49,694 nucleotides of DNA from Bacteroidales bacterium (GTDB lineage Bacteria > Bacteroidota > Bacteroidia > Bacteroidales > FEN-979). Made by a program: the position numbers and the translations under genes. Of this stretch, positions 26,905-35,921 are shown in pieces (the first letter of the stretch is position 1; each line of letters opens with the position of its first letter). The stretch spans positions 1 through 49,694 of the forward strand of contig JAUXWT010000073.1 of assembly GCA_030681475.1 (NCBI GenBank), in the 5' to 3' direction. Under the pieces are notes generated by a model. The model worked only from the letters and a program-made list of their open reading frames with translations. It was not told where the DNA came from and did not search any database.

Positions 26905-27982
26905 GTTCAAGCGCTTTAAGGTATGCCGAAAGGGTTTCGCGGGCAGCATGTTCCCAGGTATAATGAGCCAGGATAAAATCACGGAATTCGGTCGTATTCG
27001 GTTTTTGGAGTTCCGTTTCAAGGGCTTTCTTAATGTATGACAGATCCTGTGCATCGCAGAAAGTTGCGTGTTGCAGAAAATAGTCGCGGGTGTCGCCCCC
27101 GGTTCCCACCACCAGGTTACAAGCCATGGCTCCTGCTTCCAGCGAACTCAGTCCGGTCGTTTCAAACCAACTGGGCAAGGCATGGACCTTCGACCGGGCG
27201 TAAAACTGAACAAGCTGCTGTTGTGGCATGAAATCATGGAATTCAACATTGCGGTGGGCAATTTTTTTACATAGCTCAAAATAATTCAGGTGATTTGGCG
27301 GCGGCTTTCCGATAATGACAAGCTTCACATCCATATTCCGGGTGGCTTCAATCAGGCTGTGCTGGTTTTTCAGTCCATAGATCTGTCCTACGCACAAAAT
27401 CTGGCTCTCTTTTCGTTCCAACGCCGGTTTCATCTGGAAGATCTGTTTATCGATGCCGTTGGGAATGATCCGGTAATCCTTTTGAATGTTGAAGTCGGCC
27501 ATCAGCCTCATATACTCCGATCGTGAGTTGGGCAATAAAATTTTCGCCCCCTCAAGTACTTTCCTTACTGCCCTCAGGTGTCCGAACAAGTATGAAGGGC
27601 TTACCAGTTTGTCCTGCCTTTTTAAAACCCTGATACAGGTTTTCAGGTATTCGGCGTGGTGTTTCCCCGTTACACGAAACAAATGTTTTGACAGGCGCCC
27701 CCTGCCCAGGGTATCGAACCCGGAATAGTCAAGATAAATCGTACTCAGCACATAAGGGATCGCCGCCCTGGAAATATGGGCCAAATGATCGGCCGGTCTG
27801 ATCAGGTTGAACAGGTGCAGAAGATCGTATTGCCTGTAATCAATGGTTTCTGAGGCTTTTCTGATATCCACCTCCACCCCCAGTTTCCTTAATTCATGGG
27901 CAGTGCATAGCGCCTGCAGTGTATCTCCGCCCCGAATGGCGTCGAAAGTGGTTCGTACAATAAAAGCAACCTTCAACTTCAT
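26894..27982 (-). CDS. GT4-family glycosyltransferase
   Basis: A 362-residue glycosyltransferase of GT-B fold. The N-terminus has LKVAFIVRTTFDAIRGGDT, the linker has IIPNGIDKQIF, and the donor-binding C-terminal domain has ILCVGQIYGLKNQ, KLVIIGKPP and the E-x7-E-like segment PSWFETTGLSSLEAGAMAC. The ATG at 27982 shares an ATGA with the stop of the polymerase gene, which decides the start over a Met eight codons upstream. It probably builds part of the repeat unit on the cytoplasmic face; donor and linkage cannot be read from sequence. Confidence 0.9.
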   Translation of the reverse strand: MKLKVAFIVRTTFDAIRGGDTLQALCTAHELRKLGVEVDIRKASETIDYRQYDLLHLFNLIRPADHLAHISRAAIPYVLSTIYLDYSGFDTLGRGRLSKHLFRVTGKHHAEYLKTCIRVLKRQDKLVSPSYLFGHLRAVRKVLEGAKILLPNSRSEYMRLMADFNIQKDYRIIPNGIDKQIFQMKPALERKESQILCVGQIYGLKNQHSLIEATRNMDVKLVIIGKPPPNHLNYFELCKKIAHRNVEFHDFMPQQQLVQFYARSKVHALPSWFETTGLSSLEAGAMACNLVVGTGGDTRDYFLQHATFCDAQDLSYIKKALETELQKPNTTEFRDFILAHYTWEHAARETLSAYLKALEHEE

Positions 27983-29208
27983 GTAATTCCCTCCTTCTTC
28001 CTCCACCCGCCCAAGAGTTCAAACTCATGGAATCTGGTGCTGAAGATCACTGCCCAGCCCCCCAGTTCCGCGACATTGACGATAAAACTGCCGGTAAACT
28101 GATAAATAAACAGGAAGATGAACAGTGTGAAAGCGAAAACATTGGTATAGACCTTTCTCTTTACAAAGAAAAATATCTCCAGAAACAGTTTCGCCAGGAA
28201 TCCATATAGCCCGTAAGCGCCAAGCAACTCGGCCATGGCATTCGGAATTCTCACTGTTTCGGCCACCACGCCGTGATACTGGTAATGGTTAACAATGAGA
28301 TCATGCGCCAGGATCTTTATCTGTCCAGGCCCGACACCAAACAACCAGTTGTGTTGCAGAATCAGTTCTTTGGCAAACATGAATGAATAGACCAGCCGTC
28401 CCATGGCGCTGGTATCTTTGCCTTGAAGAATATTTTCGAGCCTGACGGCAATTGGATTTCCCGACCAGGTCAGCATCATCCCGGCCAGCAGGATCAGAGT
28501 GATAAGGCCGCCAAATAAAAATAGACGGTGAAACATTACCGGAAGGCTTTTCCAATAAAAAACCAGCGTCATGAAAAAAGCGATAAGTATGGCGCCGATC
28601 ACCCCGAAAGAGAGGGAAAGGATCAGCGGAACAATACAGGCCAGGACAATGAGCATGGGATGTTTTTCGCGATTGAACATGACCTTGAATAAAAAGTAGA
28701 TAAACATCGGGACCATGATCAGGGAATAGTACGAAGGTTCATAGGTGAATAGTTTCAAACGAGGCCATACCTCAATGCCGGCTGACACCGGTACCGTGTA
28801 CCACAACCAATCCCTGACAGGGGCTATGGGAAGGATCAACAGCGCCAATCCTGTAAAAACGGCATTAATGATCAAAACTGTTTTGAACAGATCAGGAATA
28901 TCACCGTGAAATCTTCTCAGAAGAAGTATCGTCGCGAAAAAGAAAATTGCCGCTGTAAAAACCAAGCCGGACGAAACCAGATAGGTCCGGGGATCAACCC
29001 CCTGAATCCAATGGAATGGAATGGGAATGAGCAGCAAAACAATCCAGGCCGGTGCGGGCGCTGATTTTCTGTACTTATAGAGGAAATACAGCAAAACCGG
29101 GGAAAGTATCGTTGTGTACAACAATCCCTCAGGCAGCAGGAATCCATTGAAAAAAAAATAGATGACCAGGTAAAGCAACATATGATAATAACCCTGTCCG
29201 TACTTCAT
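27979..29208 (-). CDS. Wzy-like O-antigen/exopolysaccharide polymerase
   Basis: A 409-residue membrane protein with about eleven hydrophobic segments. The loop with WSGNPIAVRLENILQGKDTS and LFGVGPGQIKILAHD followed by VRIPNAMAELLGAYGLYG matches the O-antigen polymerase/ligase pattern. It would join repeat units on the periplasmic side. It starts in the ATGA shared with the flippase stop, directly after wzx, which favours the polymerase role for this copy over the one at 24570. Confidence 0.85.
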   Translation of the reverse strand: MKYGQGYYHMLLYLVIYFFFNGFLLPEGLLYTTILSPVLLYFLYKYRKSAPAPAWIVLLLIPIPFHWIQGVDPRTYLVSSGLVFTAAIFFFATILLLRRFHGDIPDLFKTVLIINAVFTGLALLILPIAPVRDWLWYTVPVSAGIEVWPRLKLFTYEPSYYSLIMVPMFIYFLFKVMFNREKHPMLIVLACIVPLILSLSFGVIGAILIAFFMTLVFYWKSLPVMFHRLFLFGGLITLILLAGMMLTWSGNPIAVRLENILQGKDTSAMGRLVYSFMFAKELILQHNWLFGVGPGQIKILAHDLIVNHYQYHGVVAETVRIPNAMAELLGAYGLYGFLAKLFLEIFFFVKRKVYTNVFAFTLFIFLFIYQFTGSFIVNVAELGGWAVIFSTRFHEFELLGGWRKKEGIT

Positions 29209-30674
29209 GACAACAGCAGTTTCAGGTTGAACCGGGAAGGTTTGAGGAAATAAAGGACAAAGGAGATCAGGGCAATCACCGAAAGCAAAACAGTAACGGT
29301 TCCCATGTTAAAGTAGATGATAAAGCCCACGCACAGCGAAGGCAGCATGGCAATGACCGTTTCCCCGAACGGACGATCATGCAGTATTTTTCGATTCACC
29401 AGGAAATACAGTACCGGCATGAGCAGGACCAGGGAGATGATCTGGCCAAGCAGGAGACTTTCACCTGTGGGAACCAGGTAAAAAGCAATGAACATGCCGG
29501 CCAGGATCCCCGATTTATACATGAACTCCAGCATGGTGATGAAACGCAGCATCCGGATTCCGTTCAGGTAAAACTGCGGGATGATTGAAAGGATCAGAAA
29601 CGCTTCATACATCAGGAACAGTGCGAAAAAGGGCGCTATTTTGGCAAATTTCTCAGGCCCCAGCCACAAAGTGAAAAAAGGTTTGTAAACCAGGAAAACA
29701 ACCAGGATCGTAAGTAACGACAATCCCACCGTAAAGCCGCGTAACGTATGAAACCAGGTAATTGTATCGCCTGAGAGTTCTTTCTGCCGCGATACTTTGG
29801 GGAAGAGCCAACTGGCCATCGCCCCGAAGGCCATGTGCATATGGTTCGCTATCGTGGAGGCCAGGATATAGTAGCCGGCCACGATCGGTCCCAGCGCAAA
29901 AGCAACAATAAACCGGTCCACCTGGTACGCCGCAACCGAGATGATGGTCTGCAGCCATGTCCAGAAACCAAAGGCAAACAGATCTTTGCTCTCTCCCGGG
30001 TTTCGGGGGATCCGGAACCGGTAACCGGGGATGATCCGGTGCATGATATATCCCTGGATCATAACCACAGCAACGTTTATCACCAGGCTGCCTACAAACA
30101 ATGCCAGAAGCCCTTTCGACATCAGCGCCAGTAACAATTGCAAGCCTAACACCAAAAATTTATTCAGGATATTATACTTTCCTGACAGATCAAACCGCTC
30201 AAACCCCTTAAAAACACTTTGGTACAGCAACTCATAAAACTTCACGGAGATCAATAGCGTTGCAACCACAAGTACTATGTCAAGGCGGGAATCGGTTATG
30301 TTAAACGGGGGCACGACAGGTCCAAATGCAGACAATGCAAGCAATGCAAGCAATGCAAGCAATGCAAGTAATGCAGTGCATAAAGCGATAATGGAAAGGA
30401 TGCGGGTCGAAGCGTTGATATAGGCGAAAAGTTTGTCCTGGTCATTTTTCCCGAGGGCTTCGGCCACATGAGCCGTAATGCTGTTTGAAAATCCAAAACT
30501 GATGATGTTCACGGCAATATATACATAGGAGTTCACCAGCAGCCATAACCCGAATTGCGTCTCCCCCATGAGGTTGATGAACACCGGGGTAAGTCCCATA
30601 AAGGCAATGGGGTATAACAGGATGTTGATGATGCTCCAACCTGAGTTTTTCAGGTTCTGTGACGAAATTGCCAT
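29205..30674 (-). CDS. Wzx-like polysaccharide flippase (MOP superfamily)
   Basis: A 489-residue inner-membrane protein with about 12-14 hydrophobic segments. The N-terminus (GWSIINILLYPIAF, LMGETQFGLWLL) and the loop QVDRFIVAFALGPIVAGYY are typical of the polysaccharide biosynthesis MATE/MOP family that flips lipid-linked repeat units. It is the first gene of the operon. Near residues 100-117 the protein has an (A/L)3-period tract of alanine and leucine encoded by a 9-bp tandem repeat (30333-30377), which lengthens or shortens a membrane helix without breaking the frame. Confidence 0.9.
   Translation of the reverse strand: MAISSQNLKNSGWSIINILLYPIAFMGLTPVFINLMGETQFGLWLLVNSYVYIAVNIISFGFSNSITAHVAEALGKNDQDKLFAYINASTRILSIIALCTALLALLALLALLALSAFGPVVPPFNITDSRLDIVLVVATLLISVKFYELLYQSVFKGFERFDLSGKYNILNKFLVLGLQLLLALMSKGLLALFVGSLVINVAVVMIQGYIMHRIIPGYRFRIPRNPGESKDLFAFGFWTWLQTIISVAAYQVDRFIVAFALGPIVAGYYILASTIANHMHMAFGAMASWLFPKVSRQKELSGDTITWFHTLRGFTVGLSLLTILVVFLVYKPFFTLWLGPEKFAKIAPFFALFLMYEAFLILSIIPQFYLNGIRMLRFITMLEFMYKSGILAGMFIAFYLVPTGESLLLGQIISLVLLMPVLYFLVNRKILHDRPFGETVIAMLPSLCVGFIIYFNMGTVTVLLSVIALISFVLYFLKPSRFNLKLLLS
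30333..30377 (-). repeat. 9-bp tandem repeat inside the wzx gene
   Basis: Four perfect copies of CAATGCAAG (30333-30368) and a fifth with changes (30369-30377). In the gene each unit encodes three residues of an Ala/Leu tract in a membrane segment. Copy-number change would keep the reading frame. Confidence 0.85.
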
Positions 30675-30801
30675 TGATTCTTATGATCTTCTTCACAATA
30701 TTACCATTTTTTCACTTCATGGGACAGGAAACATGAACTTTTATCAGGATGCTGTATCTTAGCAGTGGATTTCAATTTCACCGGCAACAAAATCATGGCA
30801 T

Positions 30802-31668
30802 ATGGAAGAGATGAAGAATTATCAGGAGGCTAAAGAGGAGGGTAAAAAGGTTTGGGCTGCATTGACCAGCCAATTGGGAGAGGGCGCAGGGTTTTTCAGC
30901 GCCATGTTTTCAAGTATCAAAAGGTTTCTGATCAATCACCTGTTATATCTGGTGATTTTCGGAGTGGTGTTCGGGGCATTGGGGTGCTTGTTTGCGCTGC
31001 TGCAAAAAGCCACCATCCAGGCCGAAATGACCGTTTCCTATGCACAGCTTGAAAAAAAGATATACGCCGACATGCTATACAAACTTGAACAGTTGCGCGG
31101 CAGCGGGCAGTATAAGTCACTCGCTTCGGCGCTCGGAATACCTGAAAAGGCAGCCAGAAAGATCCATCATATCAACAGCAGGAATATCCACAATGAGCCC
31201 CTTGTCAAAGATGTGAGTACTGAAAAAGTTCCTTTTTACATCATTGTTGAGGTGTATGATGAAACTGTTCTTCCTGATCTTCAGAAAGCCCTGGTACAAT
31301 ATATCAATGAGCCTCCTTTTGTAAAAGAGAGGCTGAAGCTTACTGAACAAAACTATCTGACAGAAATTAGGTTACTTCAGTCACAATTGGGTTACCTGGA
31401 TTCCCTGAAGACATTGTTACTGAGAACGCACAAAAATTCCGACACTGATGCGGTGGGCAGCCTGAACACCCTGAACAAGAGCCAGAATGAAATATTTGCA
31501 CGGATCCGCGATTTGCAGGGGGCATTGCAGTTCAATCAAAATATCGAAGTGATGGATGGTTTTGTCGGGCATCAAATGCCCCTGGCACAGAAATGCCTGC
31601 CTTACCTTCTCATTGGCATGGCCATCGGGGTTGGGATCAGACTGGGCTGGATCTCTTTCAGGCAGTAA
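30802..31668 (+). CDS. Wzz-like chain-length determinant protein
   Basis: A 288-residue protein with two membrane helices, at about 47-68 and 266-282, and a large periplasmic region between them rich in helices (QLEKKIYADMLYKLEQL, LKLTEQNYLTEIRLLQSQL), the layout of polysaccharide co-polymerases. Wzz proteins set polymer length together with Wzy. It lacks a tyrosine-kinase tail. It is divergent from the flippase gene, with a 127-base gap that should hold promoters for both. An internal Met (MKNYQEAK) is a possible start. Confidence 0.8.
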   Translation: MEEMKNYQEAKEEGKKVWAALTSQLGEGAGFFSAMFSSIKRFLINHLLYLVIFGVVFGALGCLFALLQKATIQAEMTVSYAQLEKKIYADMLYKLEQLRGSGQYKSLASALGIPEKAARKIHHINSRNIHNEPLVKDVSTEKVPFYIIVEVYDETVLPDLQKALVQYINEPPFVKERLKLTEQNYLTEIRLLQSQLGYLDSLKTLLLRTHKNSDTDAVGSLNTLNKSQNEIFARIRDLQGALQFNQNIEVMDGFVGHQMPLAQKCLPYLLIGMAIGVGIRLGWISFRQ

Positions 31669-31690
31669 ACGTCCGAAGCTTTTCTTTTTA

Positions 31691-31698
31691 TACCTTTG
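31691..31698 (+). promoter_or_regulatory. Likely -7 element of the endonuclease gene
   Basis: TACCTTTG followed by CA matches the TAnnTTTG box. No good TTTG lies 19 bases upstream. Transcription would begin near 31705, just ahead of the TTG start at 31716. Confidence 0.45.
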
Positions 31699-31715
31699 CA
31701 AAAAAATTATCTTTC

Positions 31716-32816
31716 TTGAAAAAATATTTCAATCTCCTGAAATGTGTCCAAATGACACTTTCGATCGTTTTCACACTTTTTATCCTTCATGGTTTTTCCC
31801 AGATCCCGCCGGGTTATTATGACCCCGCCAATGGTAAAACCGGAGTGGCGCTGCAAGCTGCCTTACACAACATCATCAAGGGACATACGATTATATCTTA
31901 CAGCGGACTGTGGACTGCTTACTACACCACCGATGATAAACCCAACGGCAAGGTCTGGGATATGTACTCCGACGTTCCCAATGGCACTCCCAACGGGAAC
32001 CCGCCCTATACTTACACTTTTGGAACAAACCAGTGCGGAAATTACAGCAATGAGGGCGACTGTTACAACCGGGAGCACTCCTGGCCAAAGAGCTGGTCAA
32101 ACGACACACCGCCAATGAATTCGGATATTTTCCATATTTATCCAACCGACGGCAAGGTGAACGGGATGCGCGACAACTATCCATACGGTACGGTGACTTC
32201 TCCATCATGGACATCCATGAATGGCAGCAAGCTCGGCCCCTGCACCTGGCCGGGGTATTCCGGTACGGTGTTCGAACCCCTCGATGGTTACAAGGGGGAT
32301 TTTGCCCGGACCTATTTTTATATGTCAACACGTTATTACACCGAAGACGGAGGATGGCCCGGCAGTCCCGCCACAACCGGCGCCCAGCTTAAGCCATGGG
32401 CGCTGCAACTTATGCTTCAATGGAACAACAACGATCCTGTCTCCCAGAAAGAAATTGACCGTAACAACACCGTTTACGGGATGCAGCATAACCGCAACCC
32501 GTTCATTGATCATCCGGAATATGCCAATGAGATTTGGGGGAACCCGGTAGGAACGCAAGATATCGGGATGCAATACCGTCTGACGCTCTATCCCAATCCG
32601 GCGACCGACCATTGTTCCATTGAACTGCCGGCAGGAATGAATGGAAAAAATCTAAAACTGATGTTCATTTCGGCGACCGGGATAAGATTCCTTCCATCCT
32701 GTGTTCAAAACGGGCAAACTCTTTCTGTGGATATTCAATCGCTGCCAGGGGGCATCTATTTCATGATTCTGTATGATGCATCAGCTACGTATCACGCAAA
32801 ACTGGTCAAAGCATAA
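31716..32816 (+). CDS. Secreted endonuclease I with T9SS sorting domain
   Basis: A DNA/RNA endonuclease of the EndA/Vvn (endonuclease I) family, 366 residues. The metal/catalytic motif NREHSWPKSW lies near residue 120 and is followed by DIFHIYPTDGKVNG and the aromatic middle of the family. The C-terminal about 75 residues (LTLYPNPATDHCSIEL, LPGGIYFMILYD) form a type A T9SS sorting domain, so the enzyme is exported to the surface or medium, probably to obtain nutrients from extracellular DNA. I favour the TTG at 31716 (signal LKKYFNLLKCVQMTLSIVF); the ATG at 31752 would give a signal peptide without basic residues. Confidence 0.88.
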   Translation: MKKYFNLLKCVQMTLSIVFTLFILHGFSQIPPGYYDPANGKTGVALQAALHNIIKGHTIISYSGLWTAYYTTDDKPNGKVWDMYSDVPNGTPNGNPPYTYTFGTNQCGNYSNEGDCYNREHSWPKSWSNDTPPMNSDIFHIYPTDGKVNGMRDNYPYGTVTSPSWTSMNGSKLGPCTWPGYSGTVFEPLDGYKGDFARTYFYMSTRYYTEDGGWPGSPATTGAQLKPWALQLMLQWNNNDPVSQKEIDRNNTVYGMQHNRNPFIDHPEYANEIWGNPVGTQDIGMQYRLTLYPNPATDHCSIELPAGMNGKNLKLMFISATGIRFLPSCVQNGQTLSVDIQSLPGGIYFMILYDASATYHAKLVKA

Positions 32817-32843
32817 TCTCCCGACGCGGTTATCAACCCCGGT

Positions 32844-32885
32844 TTTGAACTTTGATATTTGGTCTTTGAATTTTGATCTTTCCTA
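32844..32885. repeat. Heptamer array (TTTGANN), about 6 units
   Basis: TTTGAAC, TTTGATA, TTTGGTC, TTTGAAT, TTTGATC, TTTCCTA run in a strict 7-base period and fill the gap between the converging nuclease and fabH genes, the last unit reaching the fabH stop codon. Confidence 0.7.
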
Positions 32886-33872
32886 GTACGCCCATTTCAC
32901 CCAGATGCTTCCCCAGGTGAATCCGCCACCGAATGCGGCCAGGATAAGGTTGTCGCCCTTCTTAAGTTTATCTTCCCACTCCCAAAGGCATAAAGGAATA
33001 GTGGCGTCGGTGGTGTTTCCATAACGGTCAATGTTGATCATCACCTTTTCTTTGCCAACACCCATGCGCCGGGCAGTGGCATCAATGATCCGCATATTTG
33101 CCTGGTGAGGAACCAGGTAGGCAATATCATCTGCAGTCAGGTTATTCCGGTTCATGATCTCGACCGAAACATCTGCCATGCGTGTCACAGCAAATTTAAA
33201 TACCGGCTGTCCCTCCTGATAGATATAATGTTCCCCGGCATCCACGGTCGTATGTGTGGAAGGTTTTACCGATCCACCGGCTTTCATGTGAAGGTGGATC
33301 CTGCCTGCGCCATCCGTACCAGCTATTGAATCCATGATCCCTTCTTCCTCCGTTGTGGGTTCAAGCAACAGGGCGCCTGCGGCATCGCCAAACAATACAC
33401 AGGTTTCACGGGCGGAGTAATCGGTAATTCCTGACATTTTATCAGCGCCAACCACGATTATTTTCTTGTACATGCCCGTTTCAATATATTTTGACGCGGT
33501 GATCAGGGTGAAAAGCAGGCCTGAACATGCTGCATTGATGTCAAAGCTGAAAGCATTCCGCAAACCTGTTTTATCGCTGATGATGTTCGCGGTTGCCGGA
33601 AAGGGCATATCAGGGGTAACAGTGGCACAAATCAACAATTCAATCTCTTCGGGTTTGGCGCCGGTCTTCGCAAGCAATCCCCTGACGGCTTCGGCGCCCA
33701 TGTCGGAAGTTCCAAGTCCGTCGCCTTTAAGAATATGGCGTTCGCGGATCCCTGTTCGTGAAATTATCCATTCATCAGTGGTTTCTACCATGGTTTCCAA
33801 CTCCTTATTGGTTAAGATATAAGGAGGAACCCATCCATGGATCCCGGAAATCTTAGCTCTGATTTTTGACAT
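32883..33872 (-). CDS. fabH: Beta-ketoacyl-ACP synthase III
   Basis: Condenses acetyl-CoA (or a branched primer) with malonyl-ACP to start fatty acid synthesis. It has 329 residues, normal length. The catalytic triad is complete: C116 in NAACSGLLF, H256 in VPHQANMRI and N286 in RYGNTT. It lies six bases behind plsX in the conserved order DUF177-rpmF-plsX-fabH, so it is read in one operon. Confidence 0.97.
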   Translation of the reverse strand: MSKIRAKISGIHGWVPPYILTNKELETMVETTDEWIISRTGIRERHILKGDGLGTSDMGAEAVRGLLAKTGAKPEEIELLICATVTPDMPFPATANIISDKTGLRNAFSFDINAACSGLLFTLITASKYIETGMYKKIIVVGADKMSGITDYSARETCVLFGDAAGALLLEPTTEEEGIMDSIAGTDGAGRIHLHMKAGGSVKPSTHTTVDAGEHYIYQEGQPVFKFAVTRMADVSVEIMNRNNLTADDIAYLVPHQANMRIIDATARRMGVGKEKVMINIDRYGNTTDATIPLCLWEWEDKLKKGDNLILAAFGGGFTWGSIWVKWAY

Positions 33873-33878
33873 GATTCG

Positions 33879-34838
33879 TTAAATATTGTTAAGGGAATAT
33901 TGTTCGAGCGCATGTTTTATCTTCAATGCCATTTTGGCATCGTGCACCCCTTTGGCCATTAGGATCATCTTTCGGATAGCATTGGCATTGGAAATGCCGT
34001 GGCCAACAATAACGGTAGAGTTAATACCCAAGATCGGAGTTCCGCCATAAGTTTCATAGTTGAACCGGTCGAGATAGGGATCTTTCAACCCCCTTTTTAC
34101 CAGTATTCGATACATGGCTTCGACCTGTTTGAGTACAATATTGCCCACAAAACCGTCACATACAATAACATCTACGGTGTCGCGGAATAGTTCACGCCCT
34201 TCGACGTTTCCGACAAAATGAAAGTCTTTGGACTCTTTCATCAGTTGAAAGGCAGACTGGGTGACGATGTTGCCTTTCTTTTCTTCAGAACCGATGTTGA
34301 GCAGCCCAACCCGTGGATTTTTCACATGAAAAACATGTTCGGCAAAAAGAGAGCCAAGCATGCCGAACTGGTACATGACATCAGGTTTGGCATCAGGATT
34401 GGTTCCCACGTCAATAAGGATGGACGATCCGCCGTTTTCCTTGGGGATATAGGCGGGTGTACTCGGCCTGATAATGCCCTGGATGGTGTTGACGCTATAG
34501 ATAGATCCAACCATCATGGCGCCACTGCTGCCTGCACTGGCAAATGCCTGAATCTCCTTATGCTTCAGCATCTTGAAACCAACCGAAATGCTTGAATTTG
34601 GCTTGTTCACCAAGGCTTTGGTTGGCTGTTCGTCCATCTCGATCAGATCGGGAGCATCCACGATCATGAACTTAGCCGGACTTACATTTTCTTCCTTCAG
34701 AAAGGTTAAAATGTTTTCCCGATTTCCAATCAAAACAATCTGATCGGTGGCGGGCAAATCCTTTTGAGCCAGGATAGCGCCGTGTATCGTGGCTTTCGGA
34801 GCAAAATCACCCCCTAAAACATCCAGTCCGATTTTCAT
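33879..34838 (-). CDS. plsX: Phosphate acyltransferase
   Basis: Converts acyl-ACP and phosphate to acyl-phosphate for the PlsY step of phospholipid synthesis, peripheral at the membrane. The 319 residues are typical; the sequence opens with IGLDVLGGDFAPKATIHGA and has SVGFKMLKHKEIQAFASAGSSGAMM-type core pieces (here IQAFASAGSSGAMMVGS) and VIVCDGFVGNIVLK. It sits between rpmF and fabH. Confidence 0.97.
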   Translation of the reverse strand: MKIGLDVLGGDFAPKATIHGAILAQKDLPATDQIVLIGNRENILTFLKEENVSPAKFMIVDAPDLIEMDEQPTKALVNKPNSSISVGFKMLKHKEIQAFASAGSSGAMMVGSIYSVNTIQGIIRPSTPAYIPKENGGSSILIDVGTNPDAKPDVMYQFGMLGSLFAEHVFHVKNPRVGLLNIGSEEKKGNIVTQSAFQLMKESKDFHFVGNVEGRELFRDTVDVIVCDGFVGNIVLKQVEAMYRILVKRGLKDPYLDRFNYETYGGTPILGINSTVIVGHGISNANAIRKMILMAKGVHDAKMALKIKHALEQYSLNNI

Positions 34839-34863
34839 TGGCAGTGATTTAGGTTAAATAAAA

Positions 34864-35049
34864 CTATTCCGCAGATGCCTTCACAATGGCTTGTTTACCA
34901 CGGTAATAACCGCATTCGGGACAAACCCTGTGATACAGGACCGATGCGCTGCAATTTGAACAGATAACCATTGTACGGACAACAGCTTTATCATGCGTTC
35001 TTCTTTTATCTCTGCGGGTTGTCGATATTTTTCGTTTTGGATGTGGCAT
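34864..35049 (-). CDS. rpmF: 50S ribosomal protein L32
   Basis: A 61-residue basic protein with the L32 start MPHPKRKISTTRRDKRRTH and a complete zinc-ribbon: C30, C33, C43 and C46. It retains the zinc-binding form. Position between DUF177 and plsX is the standard arrangement. Confidence 0.97.
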   Translation of the reverse strand: MPHPKRKISTTRRDKRRTHDKAVVRTMVICSNCSASVLYHRVCPECGYYRGKQAIVKASAE

Positions 35050-35057
35050 AATTTTTA

Positions 35058-35083
35058 TTATTTACGATTAGACGATTAACGAT
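35058..35083. repeat. Short TTTACGA/TTAGACGA repeat unit
   Basis: A single small copy of the TTTACGAT-TnGACGAT type repeat also found at 43581 and 45038, placed between the DUF177 and rpmF genes and touching the end of the DUF177 gene. Confidence 0.5.
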
Positions 35084-35597
35084 TTTTTTTCAATTGCTTC
35101 AGGGCTTCCCATCTGGGATCCTGTGTATGTTGTTCGCTCAGTTCTTTCAGTTTTTTCATGACCATGGGATTGCATTGACTTTTCCCATCCTTATCCTCTG
35201 CATGTACCCTGCGTATGGGCAGGAGCAGATGGATATATTCGTACAGAAACGGACTCAGGTCGAATTGGTGGGCTGTGTCAGGAATAACCTGCACATCTTC
35301 ACTCTCTTCGAAGTACCGGTCTCCCAGCTTGATAATAAGGCGCTCGTTACCATTCACGTCAGCATCTATCATTTCGTTGCAACGATCGCAGGCAACCCTG
35401 ACCATCCCGTTGATCTCCAGGTGAAGGTCCATCATACGTTCCTCCTTGACCATTGTTACTTTCACCCTGACCTGCCCGCCAGTGATCTCAGTATCCTGAA
35501 CCTGTTCAAAGAACTTATCGCCGATCTGAAATTCGAACAGATGCGTTCCTGAGTTCAATCCGATGAACTCGATTTGATATTGATCCGGGTGATTCAC
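35076..35597 (-). CDS. DUF177/YceD-family protein
   Basis: A 173-residue protein of the DUF177 family (YceD), coded ahead of rpmF in most bacteria and linked to ribosome or 23S rRNA metabolism. The signature CDRCNEMIDADVNG is present near residues 69-82, with LSPFLYEYIHLLLPIRRVH in the C-terminal half. It begins with GTG at 35597. A -7 box TAATTTTG (35625-35618, minus) lies 20 bases upstream, so it should be the first gene of the DUF177-rpmF-plsX-fabH operon. Confidence 0.9.
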   Translation of the reverse strand: MNHPDQYQIEFIGLNSGTHLFEFQIGDKFFEQVQDTEITGGQVRVKVTMVKEERMMDLHLEINGMVRVACDRCNEMIDADVNGNERLIIKLGDRYFEESEDVQVIPDTAHQFDLSPFLYEYIHLLLPIRRVHAEDKDGKSQCNPMVMKKLKELSEQHTQDPRWEALKQLKKNR

Positions 35598-35848
35598 GTT
35601 TCCCCTGAAAAAGTCTGCAAAATTAAAAATTTATTTAATGAATACCTAATACCTGTTTTTTCATTGTTCAATTATTACGGTTTTGCGGCTTATTGTCCTT
35701 CTTCTGGTTTTCGTGGGTTGTCTTGTAATATACATTCCGGTTTTGATTCATGGCTGTCAGGTTAACCGCGTAAAAATACGCTGGAAAACAATGTTGTTTT
35801 ACGTAGCGGTTTTTGTGTAAACACTCATAAATATCAGGCATTTCATGG

Positions 35849-35881
35849 CTTGTGCCCCCCCCCGCCGGGGTAGTATCTTTA
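35849..35881 (+). promoter_or_regulatory. Promoter with C9 tract in its spacer
   Basis: CTTG (35849-35852) and TATCTTTA (35874-35881) resemble the two Bacteroidetes promoter boxes, 21 bases apart. The spacer holds nine consecutive C (35855-35863) followed by GCCGGGG, which can pair with the C run. Slippage in the C tract would change the spacing. The start codon of the small secreted protein is 41 bases downstream. Confidence 0.5.
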
Positions 35882-35921
35882 CAGTATCAAATTTAGTTAT
35901 TAACCTTTAAAACCAAAAGCC

